From: Reyranellaceae bacterium
Lineage (GTDB): Bacteria; Pseudomonadota; Alphaproteobacteria; Reyranellales; Reyranellaceae
Assembly: GCA_022844045.1 (NCBI GenBank)
Contig: JALHMM010000013.1
Coordinates: 49,249-99,422 of the forward strand
Length of the DNA stretch: 50,174 nucleotides
Reading direction: 5' to 3'
Shown here: positions 10,724 to 18,018 of the stretch, in pieces
Numbering within the stretch: the first letter of the stretch is position 1
Layout: every line of letters starts with the position of its first letter
Notes under the pieces: generated by a model
The model's input: only the letters and a program-made list of their open reading frames with translations
What the model was told of the DNA's origin: nothing
Database searches by the model: none
Program-made: the position numbers and the translations under genes

Positions 10724-11410
10724 GTGTCCTGGTTCGTCCGACTTTCCCGCTTCGCCAGTGTCCACATGGTCCGCTCGCAGGACAAGAAAATGTCCTGCGG
10801 CATGGCCTCGATCGTGATGATCAACTTCAAGATCAAGAAGGGTCTGATGTTCGCCGGCATGGCCGCGGGCGCACGGCTCTCGACCAGCGGGATACCCGGT
10901 GGCAGCTATGTCGGCCAGACTCTGTCGCAGGCCGCGTTCGACTACGCGGTCAAGAGTGAGCAGGAGGTCTATGATCTCTATGAGAAGGCCAAGGGCTCGG
11001 CGCAAGACTTCAACACGACTGGCGCAACGCCTTCGCTCTACCCGCAAGTATTGGCCGATCTGGGCCTGGGTCAATGGGAGCGTGTCGATGTCGGTGAGAC
11101 TGGCGTCGTCCAGGCCGCCATCGACGCGACAGCGGGCGGTAATCCCTGCATGCTCGGCGTCACGTGGGATGGTGGTGGCGGCCATGCCGTGGTCTGCGAC
11201 GAGACCCACGACTTCTTCGGCAACAAGTACCTGTGCATCTGCGATCCCTGGAACGGCGAGCTCTATGTGGTCTCATGCAAGCCCGGCCAGACGGTCCGCT
11301 ACGATGCCAGCGACAAGCCGATCTCGACCGGTACGCTATTCGGCGGGAACGCGCGCGTCTATGGCGCGTCCAAGGGCAAACTGAACGGCGGCATCACGCG
11401 CAAGAAGTAA
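10724..11410 (+). CDS. Papain-like (C39/C70-like) cysteine-peptidase-fold protein, copy 2
   Basis: This 228-residue paralogue of the preceding gene is about 60% identical by eye over the full length, including MSWF-RL at the N-terminus, VMINFK-KKG, MFAGMAAG, the Gln19/Cys25 pair, GGGGHAVV and ICDPWNGEL. All proposed catalytic residues are kept in both copies, so neither is an obvious dead copy. Translation starts at GTG with a strong GGAGGAG 8 nt upstream. The 3' end overlaps the convergent btaB gene by 17 nt. The pair suggests a heterodimer or two substrate specificities; no chaperone, immunity or secretion gene is seen beside it. Confidence 0.75.
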   Translation: MSWFVRLSRFASVHMVRSQDKKMSCGMASIVMINFKIKKGLMFAGMAAGARLSTSGIPGGSYVGQTLSQAAFDYAVKSEQEVYDLYEKAKGSAQDFNTTGATPSLYPQVLADLGLGQWERVDVGETGVVQAAIDATAGGNPCMLGVTWDGGGGHAVVCDETHDFFGNKYLCICDPWNGELYVVSCKPGQTVRYDASDKPISTGTLFGGNARVYGASKGKLNGGITRKK

Positions 11411-12074
11411 TAGTCGGCCTGGACAAGTCGCGATCAACGGGCAATGCGAGCACGGCGTAATGCGCGTAGTCGCGATGCGGCCGCTCGCATCGCAAGGTCG
11501 CGCCGAGCGTGTGAGCGTGCTGGCTGAGCGCCGCCTCCAGCTCGGATCGCGGCGTGACGTGGAAGGCCGCCAGCCAGCGGCGCAAGGCGACGCGGAATAT
11601 TCCCGGCAGACGCGACTGCTCGCCGAAGTCGACGACGTGGAACTGGCCGCCGGGAGCCACTGCGCCAATGGCGTGACCGAGCGCCTCGCGCCAGGGCGGG
11701 ATCATCGACAGGCTGTAGGAGGCGAAGACGCGTTGGAAGCGCGCGACGCCGAACAGCGCCTGCGAGTCGAACGACGCGGCGTCGGCTTGGGCGAGCCGGA
11801 TGCGGCGGTCGAGCCCAGCGCGGCGCACGGCGCGCTCCGCCGTCGCCAGCATCTCGCTCGACAGGTCGATGCCATGCAATCGCGCTCTGGGGTAACGGCG
11901 CGCCGCGAGGATCAGGTTGCGCGCGGTGCCACAGCCGATCTCGAGCACGTTGTCCTGGTCCTGTGGCCTCAACCCGGCGATCAGCCGGTCGCGGCCCAGG
12001 AGATAGAATTTGCGGGTGGCATCGTAGACATGACGCTGGTGCCGGTAGATCCGATCCATCAGCTCTTCGCTCAC
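11394..12074 (-). CDS. btaB: Diacylglycerylhomoserine N-methyltransferase (BtaB-like)
   Basis: This class I SAM-dependent methyltransferase of 226 residues carries motif I VLEIGCGTARN (about residues 43-53) and the acidic GIDLSS loop. In BtaB the enzyme methylates the homoserine head group of diacylglycerylhomoserine three times to give the betaine lipid DGTS. The assignment rests mainly on its partner: it starts with GTG overlapping the btaA stop by 4 nt, exactly the btaAB arrangement known from Rhodobacter and Sinorhizobium. Its 3' end overlaps the cysteine-peptidase-like gene on the other strand. On its own it would be only a generic methyltransferase. Confidence 0.85.
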   Translation of the reverse strand: MSEELMDRIYRHQRHVYDATRKFYLLGRDRLIAGLRPQDQDNVLEIGCGTARNLILAARRYPRARLHGIDLSSEMLATAERAVRRAGLDRRIRLAQADAASFDSQALFGVARFQRVFASYSLSMIPPWREALGHAIGAVAPGGQFHVVDFGEQSRLPGIFRVALRRWLAAFHVTPRSELEAALSQHAHTLGATLRCERPHRDYAHYAVLALPVDRDLSRPTITSCA

Positions 12075-13252
12075 GCAGCTTGCCCCCGCACATAGAGGTG
12101 AAAGCCGCCATAGATCGCCGAACGATCGCGGCGCGTGAGCTCGAGCGATCGCTCCTCCTCATAGTGCCAACGCGACAGGATCGCGGGGGCGACGCGGCCG
12201 GGCAGCAGGCTGGGCTCGGCGGCGGTGCGGAAGATCACGCGCGCGCCGGGCCGCGCGGTGCGGGTGATCTCCGTCCACAGCGCGTTGAGGTCGTTGTCAT
12301 CCATCCAGTCCTGCGCGTCGAGCAGCACATAGCGATCGCGCGAGGCGTCGGGACAGCCCTTGAGGTAGTTGGTCAGCGACTGGTGCAGCACCAGCACGCG
12401 GTTGGCGCGATCGCGAATAGCCGGGAAATGCGCGCGATGCAGGTAGGGTGGCAGGGGACCTTCGCCATCCTCGTCGTAGCCGCGGCCGAAGGCCTGCCAG
12501 GCGAAGTAGTTGTCGGCGATGCTGAAGCCGCAAACCAGCCGCTCCAGACGCGCGCGCAGCACCGGCGCCATGTCGCCGCCGCCGGCCAGCGCCGCGTACT
12601 GCGCCGGCGGGATGCCAAGTCCGTAGAGCGACAGCCGCCGGCTGGTCGCCCAGCGCACCAGGCGTTTGTCGAACAGCGGCGCCAACGCGGTCTCGAAGAT
12701 GGTGCGCTGCTCGCCCAGCGTACGCGCGCGCAGCACGTCGCGCGGATTGATGCCGTAGGCGCGTGCCACGATATGCGCCACGCCGATGAAGCGGCCGAGC
12801 AGGCCGTGGCGATAGAAGTCGCGCGCGAACATGCCGATGCGCCGACGGCCCAGCCCCAGCACGCGGCGGCGCTCCCAGTACAGGCGGCTCGACGTGTCGA
12901 GCTTGGGCGCAAGGAAGCGCCAATAGGCCTCGACATTGGCCTGCGCATCGGCGGCGCCGAAGAAGCGGTAGAACGTCGACCAGTCCGGCAGCTCGCGCGC
13001 CGCGGCCAGCTTCAGGCGATTGAGCGCGACATGCGCCGGGCTGAGATCGACCGCGGTGATGCGCCGGGGATCGCCGACAAGGTAGGAGAGGATATTGCAG
13101 CCGCCCGAGGCGATGGCCACGACATGGTTGTCAGGCTGGATCGCCAGCGCCTCCATGTCGACGTCTGGGTCCTCCCAGATCTGCGGATAGACCAGACCCT
13201 TGAACGCCTGGGTGAAGAGGTGCTGGAGGGCACCGTCGAATAGCGACTTCAT
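12071..13252 (-). CDS. btaA: SAM:diacylglycerol 3-amino-3-carboxypropyltransferase (BtaA)
   Basis: BtaA transfers the aminocarboxypropyl group of SAM to diacylglycerol, making diacylglycerylhomoserine, the first step to phosphorus-free betaine lipids at the inner membrane. The 393-residue protein has the family's shape: an N-terminal VYPQIWEDPDVDMEAL, a SAM-binding IASGGCNILSYL then ITAVDLSPAHVALN, and a second Rossmann-like half ending in RVIFRTAAEPS and the C-terminal DRSAIYGGFHLYV. It forms a coupled pair with btaB. Betaine lipids usually replace phospholipids in phosphate starvation; I looked for tandem Pho-box repeats in the 145-bp upstream gap and saw none convincing. Confidence 0.9.
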   Translation of the reverse strand: MKSLFDGALQHLFTQAFKGLVYPQIWEDPDVDMEALAIQPDNHVVAIASGGCNILSYLVGDPRRITAVDLSPAHVALNRLKLAAARELPDWSTFYRFFGAADAQANVEAYWRFLAPKLDTSSRLYWERRRVLGLGRRRIGMFARDFYRHGLLGRFIGVAHIVARAYGINPRDVLRARTLGEQRTIFETALAPLFDKRLVRWATSRRLSLYGLGIPPAQYAALAGGGDMAPVLRARLERLVCGFSIADNYFAWQAFGRGYDEDGEGPLPPYLHRAHFPAIRDRANRVLVLHQSLTNYLKGCPDASRDRYVLLDAQDWMDDNDLNALWTEITRTARPGARVIFRTAAEPSLLPGRVAPAILSRWHYEEERSLELTRRDRSAIYGGFHLYVRGQAA

Positions 13253-13295
13253 CCCGACAGTTTAGCCCACGGGTCGTGTCGGTTTAATGAAGCCG

Positions 13296-13311
13296 CTACT
13301 ACAGATAGTAG
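13296..13311. promoter_or_regulatory. Small inverted repeat upstream of btaA
   Basis: CTACTA-CAGA-TAGTAG has perfect 6-bp arms, 44 bp upstream of btaA and 87 bp upstream of the divergent exported-protein gene. It is a candidate operator shared by both; no regulator can be assigned. Confidence 0.35.
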
Positions 13312-13397
13312 TCAGGCAGGCGGCAGACCGACGGACGACGCGCGTTGCCCGCAATCGGCGTGACACCTACGATTGGCAACGACGATGGAGGACGCGG

Positions 13398-13907
13398 ATG
13401 AAGGCGCGGATCGCGGTTGGGGTGCTGGCGATGACGCTGTCGGCCGCGGCAGTGGCGCAGCAGATGATGCCCGCAGGCTATGTCGACTATGTCGTCGACG
13501 GCATCCACTGGAAGTTCGTCAGCGCCGAAGGTCAGGCGCGCTTCGGCACGGTGTTCGGCGATGGCCCGACCGAGTTCGAGCCGTTCTTCGTGACCTGTCG
13601 GGGCGGGCAGGGGACGCTGACCTTCAGCCTGCCGCAGGCTGTCGAACCGGCGCAGACCGGCAGCGTTCTGCGCCTCTCTCTCAAAGGCAGCGCGCTCGAT
13701 ATTCGTGTCACCAAGACCGAGGCCATGGGCGCGCCGGCGCTCCGGGGCAATTTCGAGATCGCGGCGATGGCGCTTCTGGCGCAAGGCGCCGCCGATAGCG
13801 ACATGATCGACGTCTCGGCCGGGCGTTGGAAGATGGGCTATGCCGCCCGAGAGTTCGCTACGGCTTTCGCCGGCTTCCGCCAGGCCTGCATCGGGCGACG
13901 AAGCTGA
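13398..13907 (+). CDS. Exported hypothetical protein
   Basis: The 169-residue protein has a clear Sec signal peptide (MKARIAVGVLAMTLSAAAVAQ, predicted cut after AVA), so the mature form of about 150 residues is periplasmic. The body reads as a beta-rich domain (VDGIHWKFVSAEG, FFVTCRGGQGTLTF, SVLRLSLKG) and a helical end with FRQAC. Two cysteines could pair. The start is set by GGAGG 6 nt upstream; a longer in-frame start at 13287 would bury the signal peptide. I do not recognise a family. It is divergent from btaA and followed by a palindromic repeat that may terminate it. Confidence 0.7.
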   Translation: MKARIAVGVLAMTLSAAAVAQQMMPAGYVDYVVDGIHWKFVSAEGQARFGTVFGDGPTEFEPFFVTCRGGQGTLTFSLPQAVEPAQTGSVLRLSLKGSALDIRVTKTEAMGAPALRGNFEIAAMALLAQGAADSDMIDVSAGRWKMGYAAREFATAFAGFRQACIGRRS

Positions 13908-13976
13908 GTCTGGATTTCATCTTCCGTCGCGCCGCTCGCTGACGGCGCGCTGCGCTTCAAGGGCATTAGGCCCTCA

Positions 13977-14081
13977 CTGTCATCCTGAGCGCAGCGAAGG
14001 ATCCTGCGATATCGCGGTCAAACATTGGTGTTGTGACCGACCACACCACCGCGAGGTCCTTCGCTGCGCTCAGGACGACAG
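13977..14081. repeat. Intergenic palindromic element, family A, complete copy
   Basis: The left arm (13977-14008, containing tcctgagcgcagcgaagg) and right arm (14050-14081, containing ccttcgctgcgctcagga) are about 32 bp each and nearly perfect inverted repeats around a 41-bp centre. It lies between two convergent genes, where the hairpin could act as a bidirectional terminator. Related copies are at 50-76, 16234-16297 and 39442-39507. Confidence 0.85.
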
Positions 14082-14086
14082 CTGAA

Positions 14087-14875
14087 TCAGTTCAACGTCC
14101 TGAGTGCCTCGACCAGCGCGTCGGGCTTCTCGTGTCCGACGAGGTGGCCGGCTTGCGGGATGGTCGTCAGCCGCGCGCCCGAGATGCCTTTGACGAACTC
14201 GTGGGCGTAGACCGGCGGGATCAGCCGATCGTTCTCGCCCCACACCACGAGGGTGCGCGCCTTGATGCGGTAGAGTCGTTCCGACAGCCCGCGCTCGGGG
14301 ATCGGGAACAGCATCTTGCCGGCGGTGCCCAGGCGGCGCGCGTTGGCGATCATGAACTCGGCGAGGAACTTCACGTCATTCATGTCGCCGCCCGGCGTCA
14401 TCAGCTTCACGCCGGCCTCGACATCGTGGAACAGGTAGCTGGGGAATTCCTGCGGCAGCAGGGCGAAGATATCGACGATGGGATGCTCCGGCAGCCAGAT
14501 GCCGGCCGGCGCGATCAGCGCCAGGCGTTCGATCTCGTTGGGCGCGATCGCGGCCATCTCGGCGGCGATCATACCACCCATCGAGTGGCCGACGACCAGC
14601 GGCTTGCTCAACCCCAGCGCCTGCATGACGTCGTAGCCGTGCAGGGTGACGTCGAGCATGTCGCGCAGGCGCTCTTCGCCGGCGGAATCCTCGTAGCCCG
14701 GCAGCAGTGGCGCGTAGACGCGGTAGTGGCGTGCGAGGGCGGCGATCACCCGATCCTCGCGCATCAGGCCGCCGGCGCCATGCAGGTAGAACAGCGGTGG
14801 TCCGTCGCCGCCTTCGTAAACGCGGACCTTGTTGCGGCCGCCGGCGACGTCGATCAGACGAGACGTAATTGTCAT
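14087..14875 (-). CDS. Alpha/beta hydrolase
   Basis: This is a 262-residue alpha/beta-hydrolase-fold protein with an oxyanion segment YLHGAGG (about residue 30), nucleophile elbow GHSMGG (Ser near 97), an acid in VVWGENDRLIP and the catalytic His in QAGHLVGHEKP. It should be a cytosolic esterase or C-C hydrolase; the substrate is not evident. It follows the luciferase-like oxidoreductase by only 2 nt, so the two are surely one transcript and likely act in one catabolic pathway, as monooxygenase plus hydrolase. The family-A palindrome lies 5 bp beyond its stop. Confidence 0.85.
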   Translation of the reverse strand: MTITSRLIDVAGGRNKVRVYEGGDGPPLFYLHGAGGLMREDRVIAALARHYRVYAPLLPGYEDSAGEERLRDMLDVTLHGYDVMQALGLSKPLVVGHSMGGMIAAEMAAIAPNEIERLALIAPAGIWLPEHPIVDIFALLPQEFPSYLFHDVEAGVKLMTPGGDMNDVKFLAEFMIANARRLGTAGKMLFPIPERGLSERLYRIKARTLVVWGENDRLIPPVYAHEFVKGISGARLTTIPQAGHLVGHEKPDALVEALRTLN

Positions 14876-14877
14876 GC

Positions 14878-16113
14878 TTACTCCGCCGCCACTTGGCGAC
14901 GCTCATCCTGCTGCATCGGCTTGATCCAGAAGCGATCTTCGTTGCGCCACTCCGGGAACAGCTCGGCTTTGAGCTTGGGCATGACCTGCTCGGCGAACAG
15001 TTTGGTCGAGTGCCGGACCTTGTCGCTGGGCATGTCGCCGATCTGGAACAGGCCGAAGATGTTGCCCACGCGCAGGGTCTTCGCCAGGTCGACCATGCGG
15101 TCATAGACCGTCTTGGGTGAGCCGGCGATGATGTAGCCCTGGTCGACGAGGTCCTTCCACGTCAGCGTCGGGTAGTTGCGCAACTGCGCCTGAGTGAGCT
15201 GCGTGATCATGTTGGCCTGCAAGGTCTTGACCGTGCGGTAACCCGGCGCGTCGGCGAAGCCCGGGTAGACGTGCAGGCAGCGGTTATAGAAATAATGCAC
15301 GTGCTTGCTGTAGAGCTTCTCCGCCTCGGCATCGGTATCGGCGACGCAGATCACCTGGGCGAAGCCGCCGCGATAGGGACTCTCGTCCTTGCCGGCCTTG
15401 GCGACACGCTCCCAATAGCCATCCATCAGCTGCTTGGCGCGCAAGTAGCCAGAGTAGCTGAGGTAGCAATAGGTGTAGTCGAACTCGAGGCAGAAATCGT
15501 AGGTCTCGATCGAGCCGCCGCCGGGGATGAAGATCGGTGGCCGTGGGCGCTGGATCGGTTTGGGCCAGCAATTGACGTAGCGCAGCTTGGTATAGCGGCC
15601 GTTGAAGGCGAAAGGCTCGTCCTCGCGCCACGCCCGCATGATCAGCTCGTGCGCTTCGCTGTACTTCTCGCGCGTCAGCGCCGGGATCGTGCCGTAGGCG
15701 TAGTTGGTGTCCATCGACGTCCCGACCGGGAAGCCGCAGGCGAGGCGGCCGCCGGTCATTACGTCGAGCATCGCGAATTCCTCGGCGACGCGGATCGGCG
15801 GATTGTAGAGCGCGATCGAATCGCCCAGCACCATGATCGCCGCCTTGCTGGTGCGCCGCGCCAAGGCGGCCGCCATCAGGTTGGGCGAGGGCATCAGGCC
15901 ATAGGCGTTGGCGTGATGCTCGTTCACGCCCAGCGCATCGAACCCCATGGTCTCGGCGTATTCGAGCTGGTCGAAGTAGTCGTGATAGACGTGATGGCCA
16001 CGCTTGGCGTCGTAGAGCGTCGTCGGGATGTCGACCCAGACCGACCGATACTTCTCGCGGAAGTCATCCGGCAGATGGGGCCACGGCATCAAGTGGAACC
16101 AGGTGAACTTCAT
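14878..16113 (-). CDS. LLM-class flavin-dependent oxidoreductase
   Basis: This 411-residue protein belongs to the bacterial-luciferase-like monooxygenase superfamily, which uses reduced FMN from a separate reductase. Evidence is the TIM-barrel pattern with ALGVNEHHANAYGLMPSPNL, MLDVMTGGRLACGFPVGT and KPIQRPRPPIFIPGGGS. The start is the second of two adjacent ATGs, 5 nt after GGAGG, giving MKFTWFHLMPWP; an earlier in-frame ATG is unlikely. It is cotranscribed with the downstream hydrolase. The substrate cannot be read from sequence; relatives act on alkanes, sulfonates and aromatic or terpenoid compounds. No flavin reductase gene is adjacent. Confidence 0.88.
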   Translation of the reverse strand: MKFTWFHLMPWPHLPDDFREKYRSVWVDIPTTLYDAKRGHHVYHDYFDQLEYAETMGFDALGVNEHHANAYGLMPSPNLMAAALARRTSKAAIMVLGDSIALYNPPIRVAEEFAMLDVMTGGRLACGFPVGTSMDTNYAYGTIPALTREKYSEAHELIMRAWREDEPFAFNGRYTKLRYVNCWPKPIQRPRPPIFIPGGGSIETYDFCLEFDYTYCYLSYSGYLRAKQLMDGYWERVAKAGKDESPYRGGFAQVICVADTDAEAEKLYSKHVHYFYNRCLHVYPGFADAPGYRTVKTLQANMITQLTQAQLRNYPTLTWKDLVDQGYIIAGSPKTVYDRMVDLAKTLRVGNIFGLFQIGDMPSDKVRHSTKLFAEQVMPKLKAELFPEWRNEDRFWIKPMQQDERRQVAAE

Positions 16114-16233
16114 CATGTCCTCCCCGGGGCGGGTTCCGAAGGTCATGCTGAAGGTAGCGGCTCGTCAGGGCGGCAAACAAGGAAAGATGACGCCAACGTC
16201 ACGCGAAGCGGAACGCCGCTGGACGAACCTTAC

Positions 16234-16297
16234 CGTCATTCCGAGCGCAGCGAGGAATCTCGTCTCCCTGGATTGCTCGCTGAGGTCGGAATGACAG
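16234..16297. repeat. Intergenic palindromic element, family A, short copy
   Basis: Arms gtcattccgagcgcagcgag and ctcgctgaggtcggaatgac are imperfect inverted repeats of about 25 bp with a short centre. It lies between the 3' end of the guanidinium-exporter gene (4 bp away) and the LLM oxidoreductase start, and could end the former transcript. Confidence 0.8.
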
Positions 16298-16300
16298 GAG

Positions 16301-16621
16301 CTACTCGGCCGCGAGCAGCTTCAGGCCGGTGATGCCCGCCACGATCAACGCGATGCAGATCAGTCGACCAACGCTCGCGCTTTCGCCAAGCCACAGGATG
16401 CCGACGGCGGCCGTGCCGACAGTGCCCACGCCCGTCCACACCGCGTATGCGGTGCCGAGCGGCAGGCTGCGCAGCGCGACACCGAGCAGGCCGAGGCTGG
16501 CGATCATGCATAGTACGGTGAGGATCGAGGGCAGGGGCCGGGTGAACCCCTCGGTGAATTTCAGGCCGACGGCCCAGCCGATCTCGAGTAGACCGGCGAC
16601 AAAAAGAACGACCCACGCCAT
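16301..16621 (-). CDS. gdx: SMR-family guanidinium exporter (Gdx/SugE)
   Basis: The 106-residue protein with four TM helices is a small multidrug resistance family member: [22 protein letters not shown] has the essential membrane Glu (position 14), followed by [19 protein letters not shown]. The GWAVGLK and GTAYAVW variants fit the Gdx (SugE) subfamily, which exports guanidinium in exchange for protons as a dual-topology dimer. Decisive support is the guanidine-II riboswitch immediately upstream. The start lies behind GAGGAGG; an in-frame start 27 codons earlier would run through the riboswitch and is rejected. Confidence 0.93.
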   Translation of the reverse strand: MAWVVLFVAGLLEIGWAVGLKFTEGFTRPLPSILTVLCMIASLGLLGVALRSLPLGTAYAVWTGVGTVGTAAVGILWLGESASVGRLICIALIVAGITGLKLLAAE

Positions 16622-16644
16622 GGCGACCTCCTCTGGGGGCCATG

Positions 16645-16692
16645 ACAGGGTCGTCCCTGCCGATGCGGCGATAAACGCGGGGGCGTCCCCGC
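16645..16692 (-). promoter_or_regulatory. Guanidine-II (mini-ykkC) riboswitch
   Basis: On the minus strand two GC-rich hairpins with ACGN tetraloops precede the exporter: GCGGGG-ACGC-CCCCGC, a 16-nt linker, then GCAGGG-ACGA-CCCTGT. The second hairpin ends about 14 nt before the AGAGGAGG ribosome-binding site. Paired ACGR-loop hairpins ahead of an SMR gene are the known guanidine-II architecture. The first loop is ACGC rather than the ACGR consensus. Confidence 0.85.
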
Positions 16693-16727
16693 ACCGATAC
16701 ACTTACGTGGTGATCCAGTCACCGAAT

Positions 16728-17120
16728 TCAAGAGGTCGCAGGTAGCGTGCGTTCGACGTGATAGGCCTTCGCGGTGATCAGCCAATCGCCGTCGAAGCGG
16801 TGATAGGTGAGGTAATCGACGAAGACGAGATTGTTGATCCGCACGCGCAGCTTGATGAAGGCCTGCATGTCGGACGCGAAATCGACCAGCAGGATCTCCT
16901 CCTCGCGTGGCGCGCCCAGCGACTTCGGCGAGGTACGCTTGGCGAGAATGTCTCGATAGACGTCGGCCGGCCACACGGTCATCACGCCCTCACGATAGCC
17001 ATGCAGGTTGGCGGTCGGGCGAAACACGCGATCGAAGCGCGAGACATCGCAGTCGTACATGAGGTCGAAGTAGCGTCCGACCGACTCGGTCAGCGCGCGC
17101 AGATTCTCCTGGTCGTGCAT
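16728..17120 (-). CDS. NTF2-like (lumazine-binding-like) protein
   Basis: The 130-residue protein has the NTF2/SnoaL-like alpha+beta cone pattern: an N-terminal helix ALTESVGRYFDLMYDCDVSRFDRVF, then strands including ANLHGYREG, DMQAFIKLRVRINNLVFVDYLTYHRFDGDWLITAKAYHV. It resembles the putative lumazine-binding NTF2 subfamily in dehydrogenase/dehydratase clusters. Ligand and reaction are unknown. The start is supported by GGAGGG 9 nt upstream. It is divergent from the glutathione S-transferase gene and lies just upstream of the guanidinium riboswitch on the same strand. Confidence 0.75.
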   Translation of the reverse strand: MHDQENLRALTESVGRYFDLMYDCDVSRFDRVFRPTANLHGYREGVMTVWPADVYRDILAKRTSPKSLGAPREEEILLVDFASDMQAFIKLRVRINNLVFVDYLTYHRFDGDWLITAKAYHVERTLPATS

Positions 17121-17225
17121 CGGTATACCCTCCGTACGCAGCTCACCGACGATCGCGGTACTGGCTTGCGCTGGATGTAGGGCGCATCGGAGAATTGGCA
17201 AAGCGTCTCCAGGGGAACAACACCG

Positions 17226-18002
17226 ATGCTGCTCTACGAACATCCGCTGTCGTCATACGTCCAGAAGGTCAAGATCGCGCTGCGCGAGAAGGGCGTCGCG
17301 TTCACGCCCGAGTTGCCGACGGGCATCGGCTCGGGCTCGGCCGGCGGCGGCTTTCAGGAGGCCAGCCTGCGCAACGAGGTGCCGGCGCTGGTCGACGGCG
17401 ACGTGCGCATCTTCGATTCAACGATCATCCTCGAATACATCGAGGACAAGTTCCCGACGCCGCCGCTGTTGCCGCGCGATCCGGCCGAGCGCGCCCGCGC
17501 GCGCATGATCGAGGACATCTGCGACACGCACTACGAGGCGGTCAATTGGGGCCTGGGCGAGATCAACTGGTTCAAGCGCGCCGAGGGCGCGCTGAAGGAC
17601 AAACTGATCGCCGCGGCCACGGAACAGACCGCGCAGATCCAGGCGTGGCTCGAGCGCCAGCTCGGCGGTCGCACCTGGTTCAATGGGCCGAGCTTCGGCT
17701 GGGCCGACCTCTCGGTCGCGCCCTACCTCAATCGATCCTTCCATTACGGCATTGGACCGACGCCGGAGTCCGCACTGGACCGTTGGCTCAAGCGCATCAA
17801 GGAGCGGCCGTCGGTGGCGCAGACCTTCACCGAGTTCGAGGGTGCCAAGGCGGGCATGGCCAATGCCGCCGAGCGTCTGGCCTCGGGGCAGATGCGCCGC
17901 GAATACCGCGATCACCGGCTGGAATGGATGATCAAGTCGGGCGGCGTCCAGGTCGTGCTCGACGGCATGGCCAAGAACAACATCCGCTTCAGCTGGCCAT
18001 AG
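17226..18002 (+). CDS. Glutathione S-transferase family protein
   Basis: The 258-residue protein has the GST layout: a thioredoxin-like N-terminal domain (MLLYEHPLSSYVQKVKIALREKG, cis-Pro in NEVPALVDGD, then the glutathione-binding DSTIILEYIED) and an all-helical C-terminal domain with the N-capping SFGWADLSVAPYL. The catalytic residue is probably Ser9 or Ser10 near the N-terminus. It should conjugate or isomerise electrophilic substrates in the cytosol. The ribosome-binding site is AGGGGAAC. The C-terminal extension past residue 215 is longer than average. It is divergent from the NTF2-like gene and convergent with the SDR gene. Confidence 0.9.
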   Translation: MLLYEHPLSSYVQKVKIALREKGVAFTPELPTGIGSGSAGGGFQEASLRNEVPALVDGDVRIFDSTIILEYIEDKFPTPPLLPRDPAERARARMIEDICDTHYEAVNWGLGEINWFKRAEGALKDKLIAAATEQTAQIQAWLERQLGGRTWFNGPSFGWADLSVAPYLNRSFHYGIGPTPESALDRWLKRIKERPSVAQTFTEFEGAKAGMANAAERLASGQMRREYRDHRLEWMIKSGGVQVVLDGMAKNNIRFSWP

Positions 18003-18018
18003 CGTCGCGCTTTCGCCC

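Noticed and set aside
13253..13397. Possible Pho box upstream of btaA
   Set aside because: Only isolated TGTCA-like pieces are present, no tandem CTGTCAT repeat with 11-bp periodicity.
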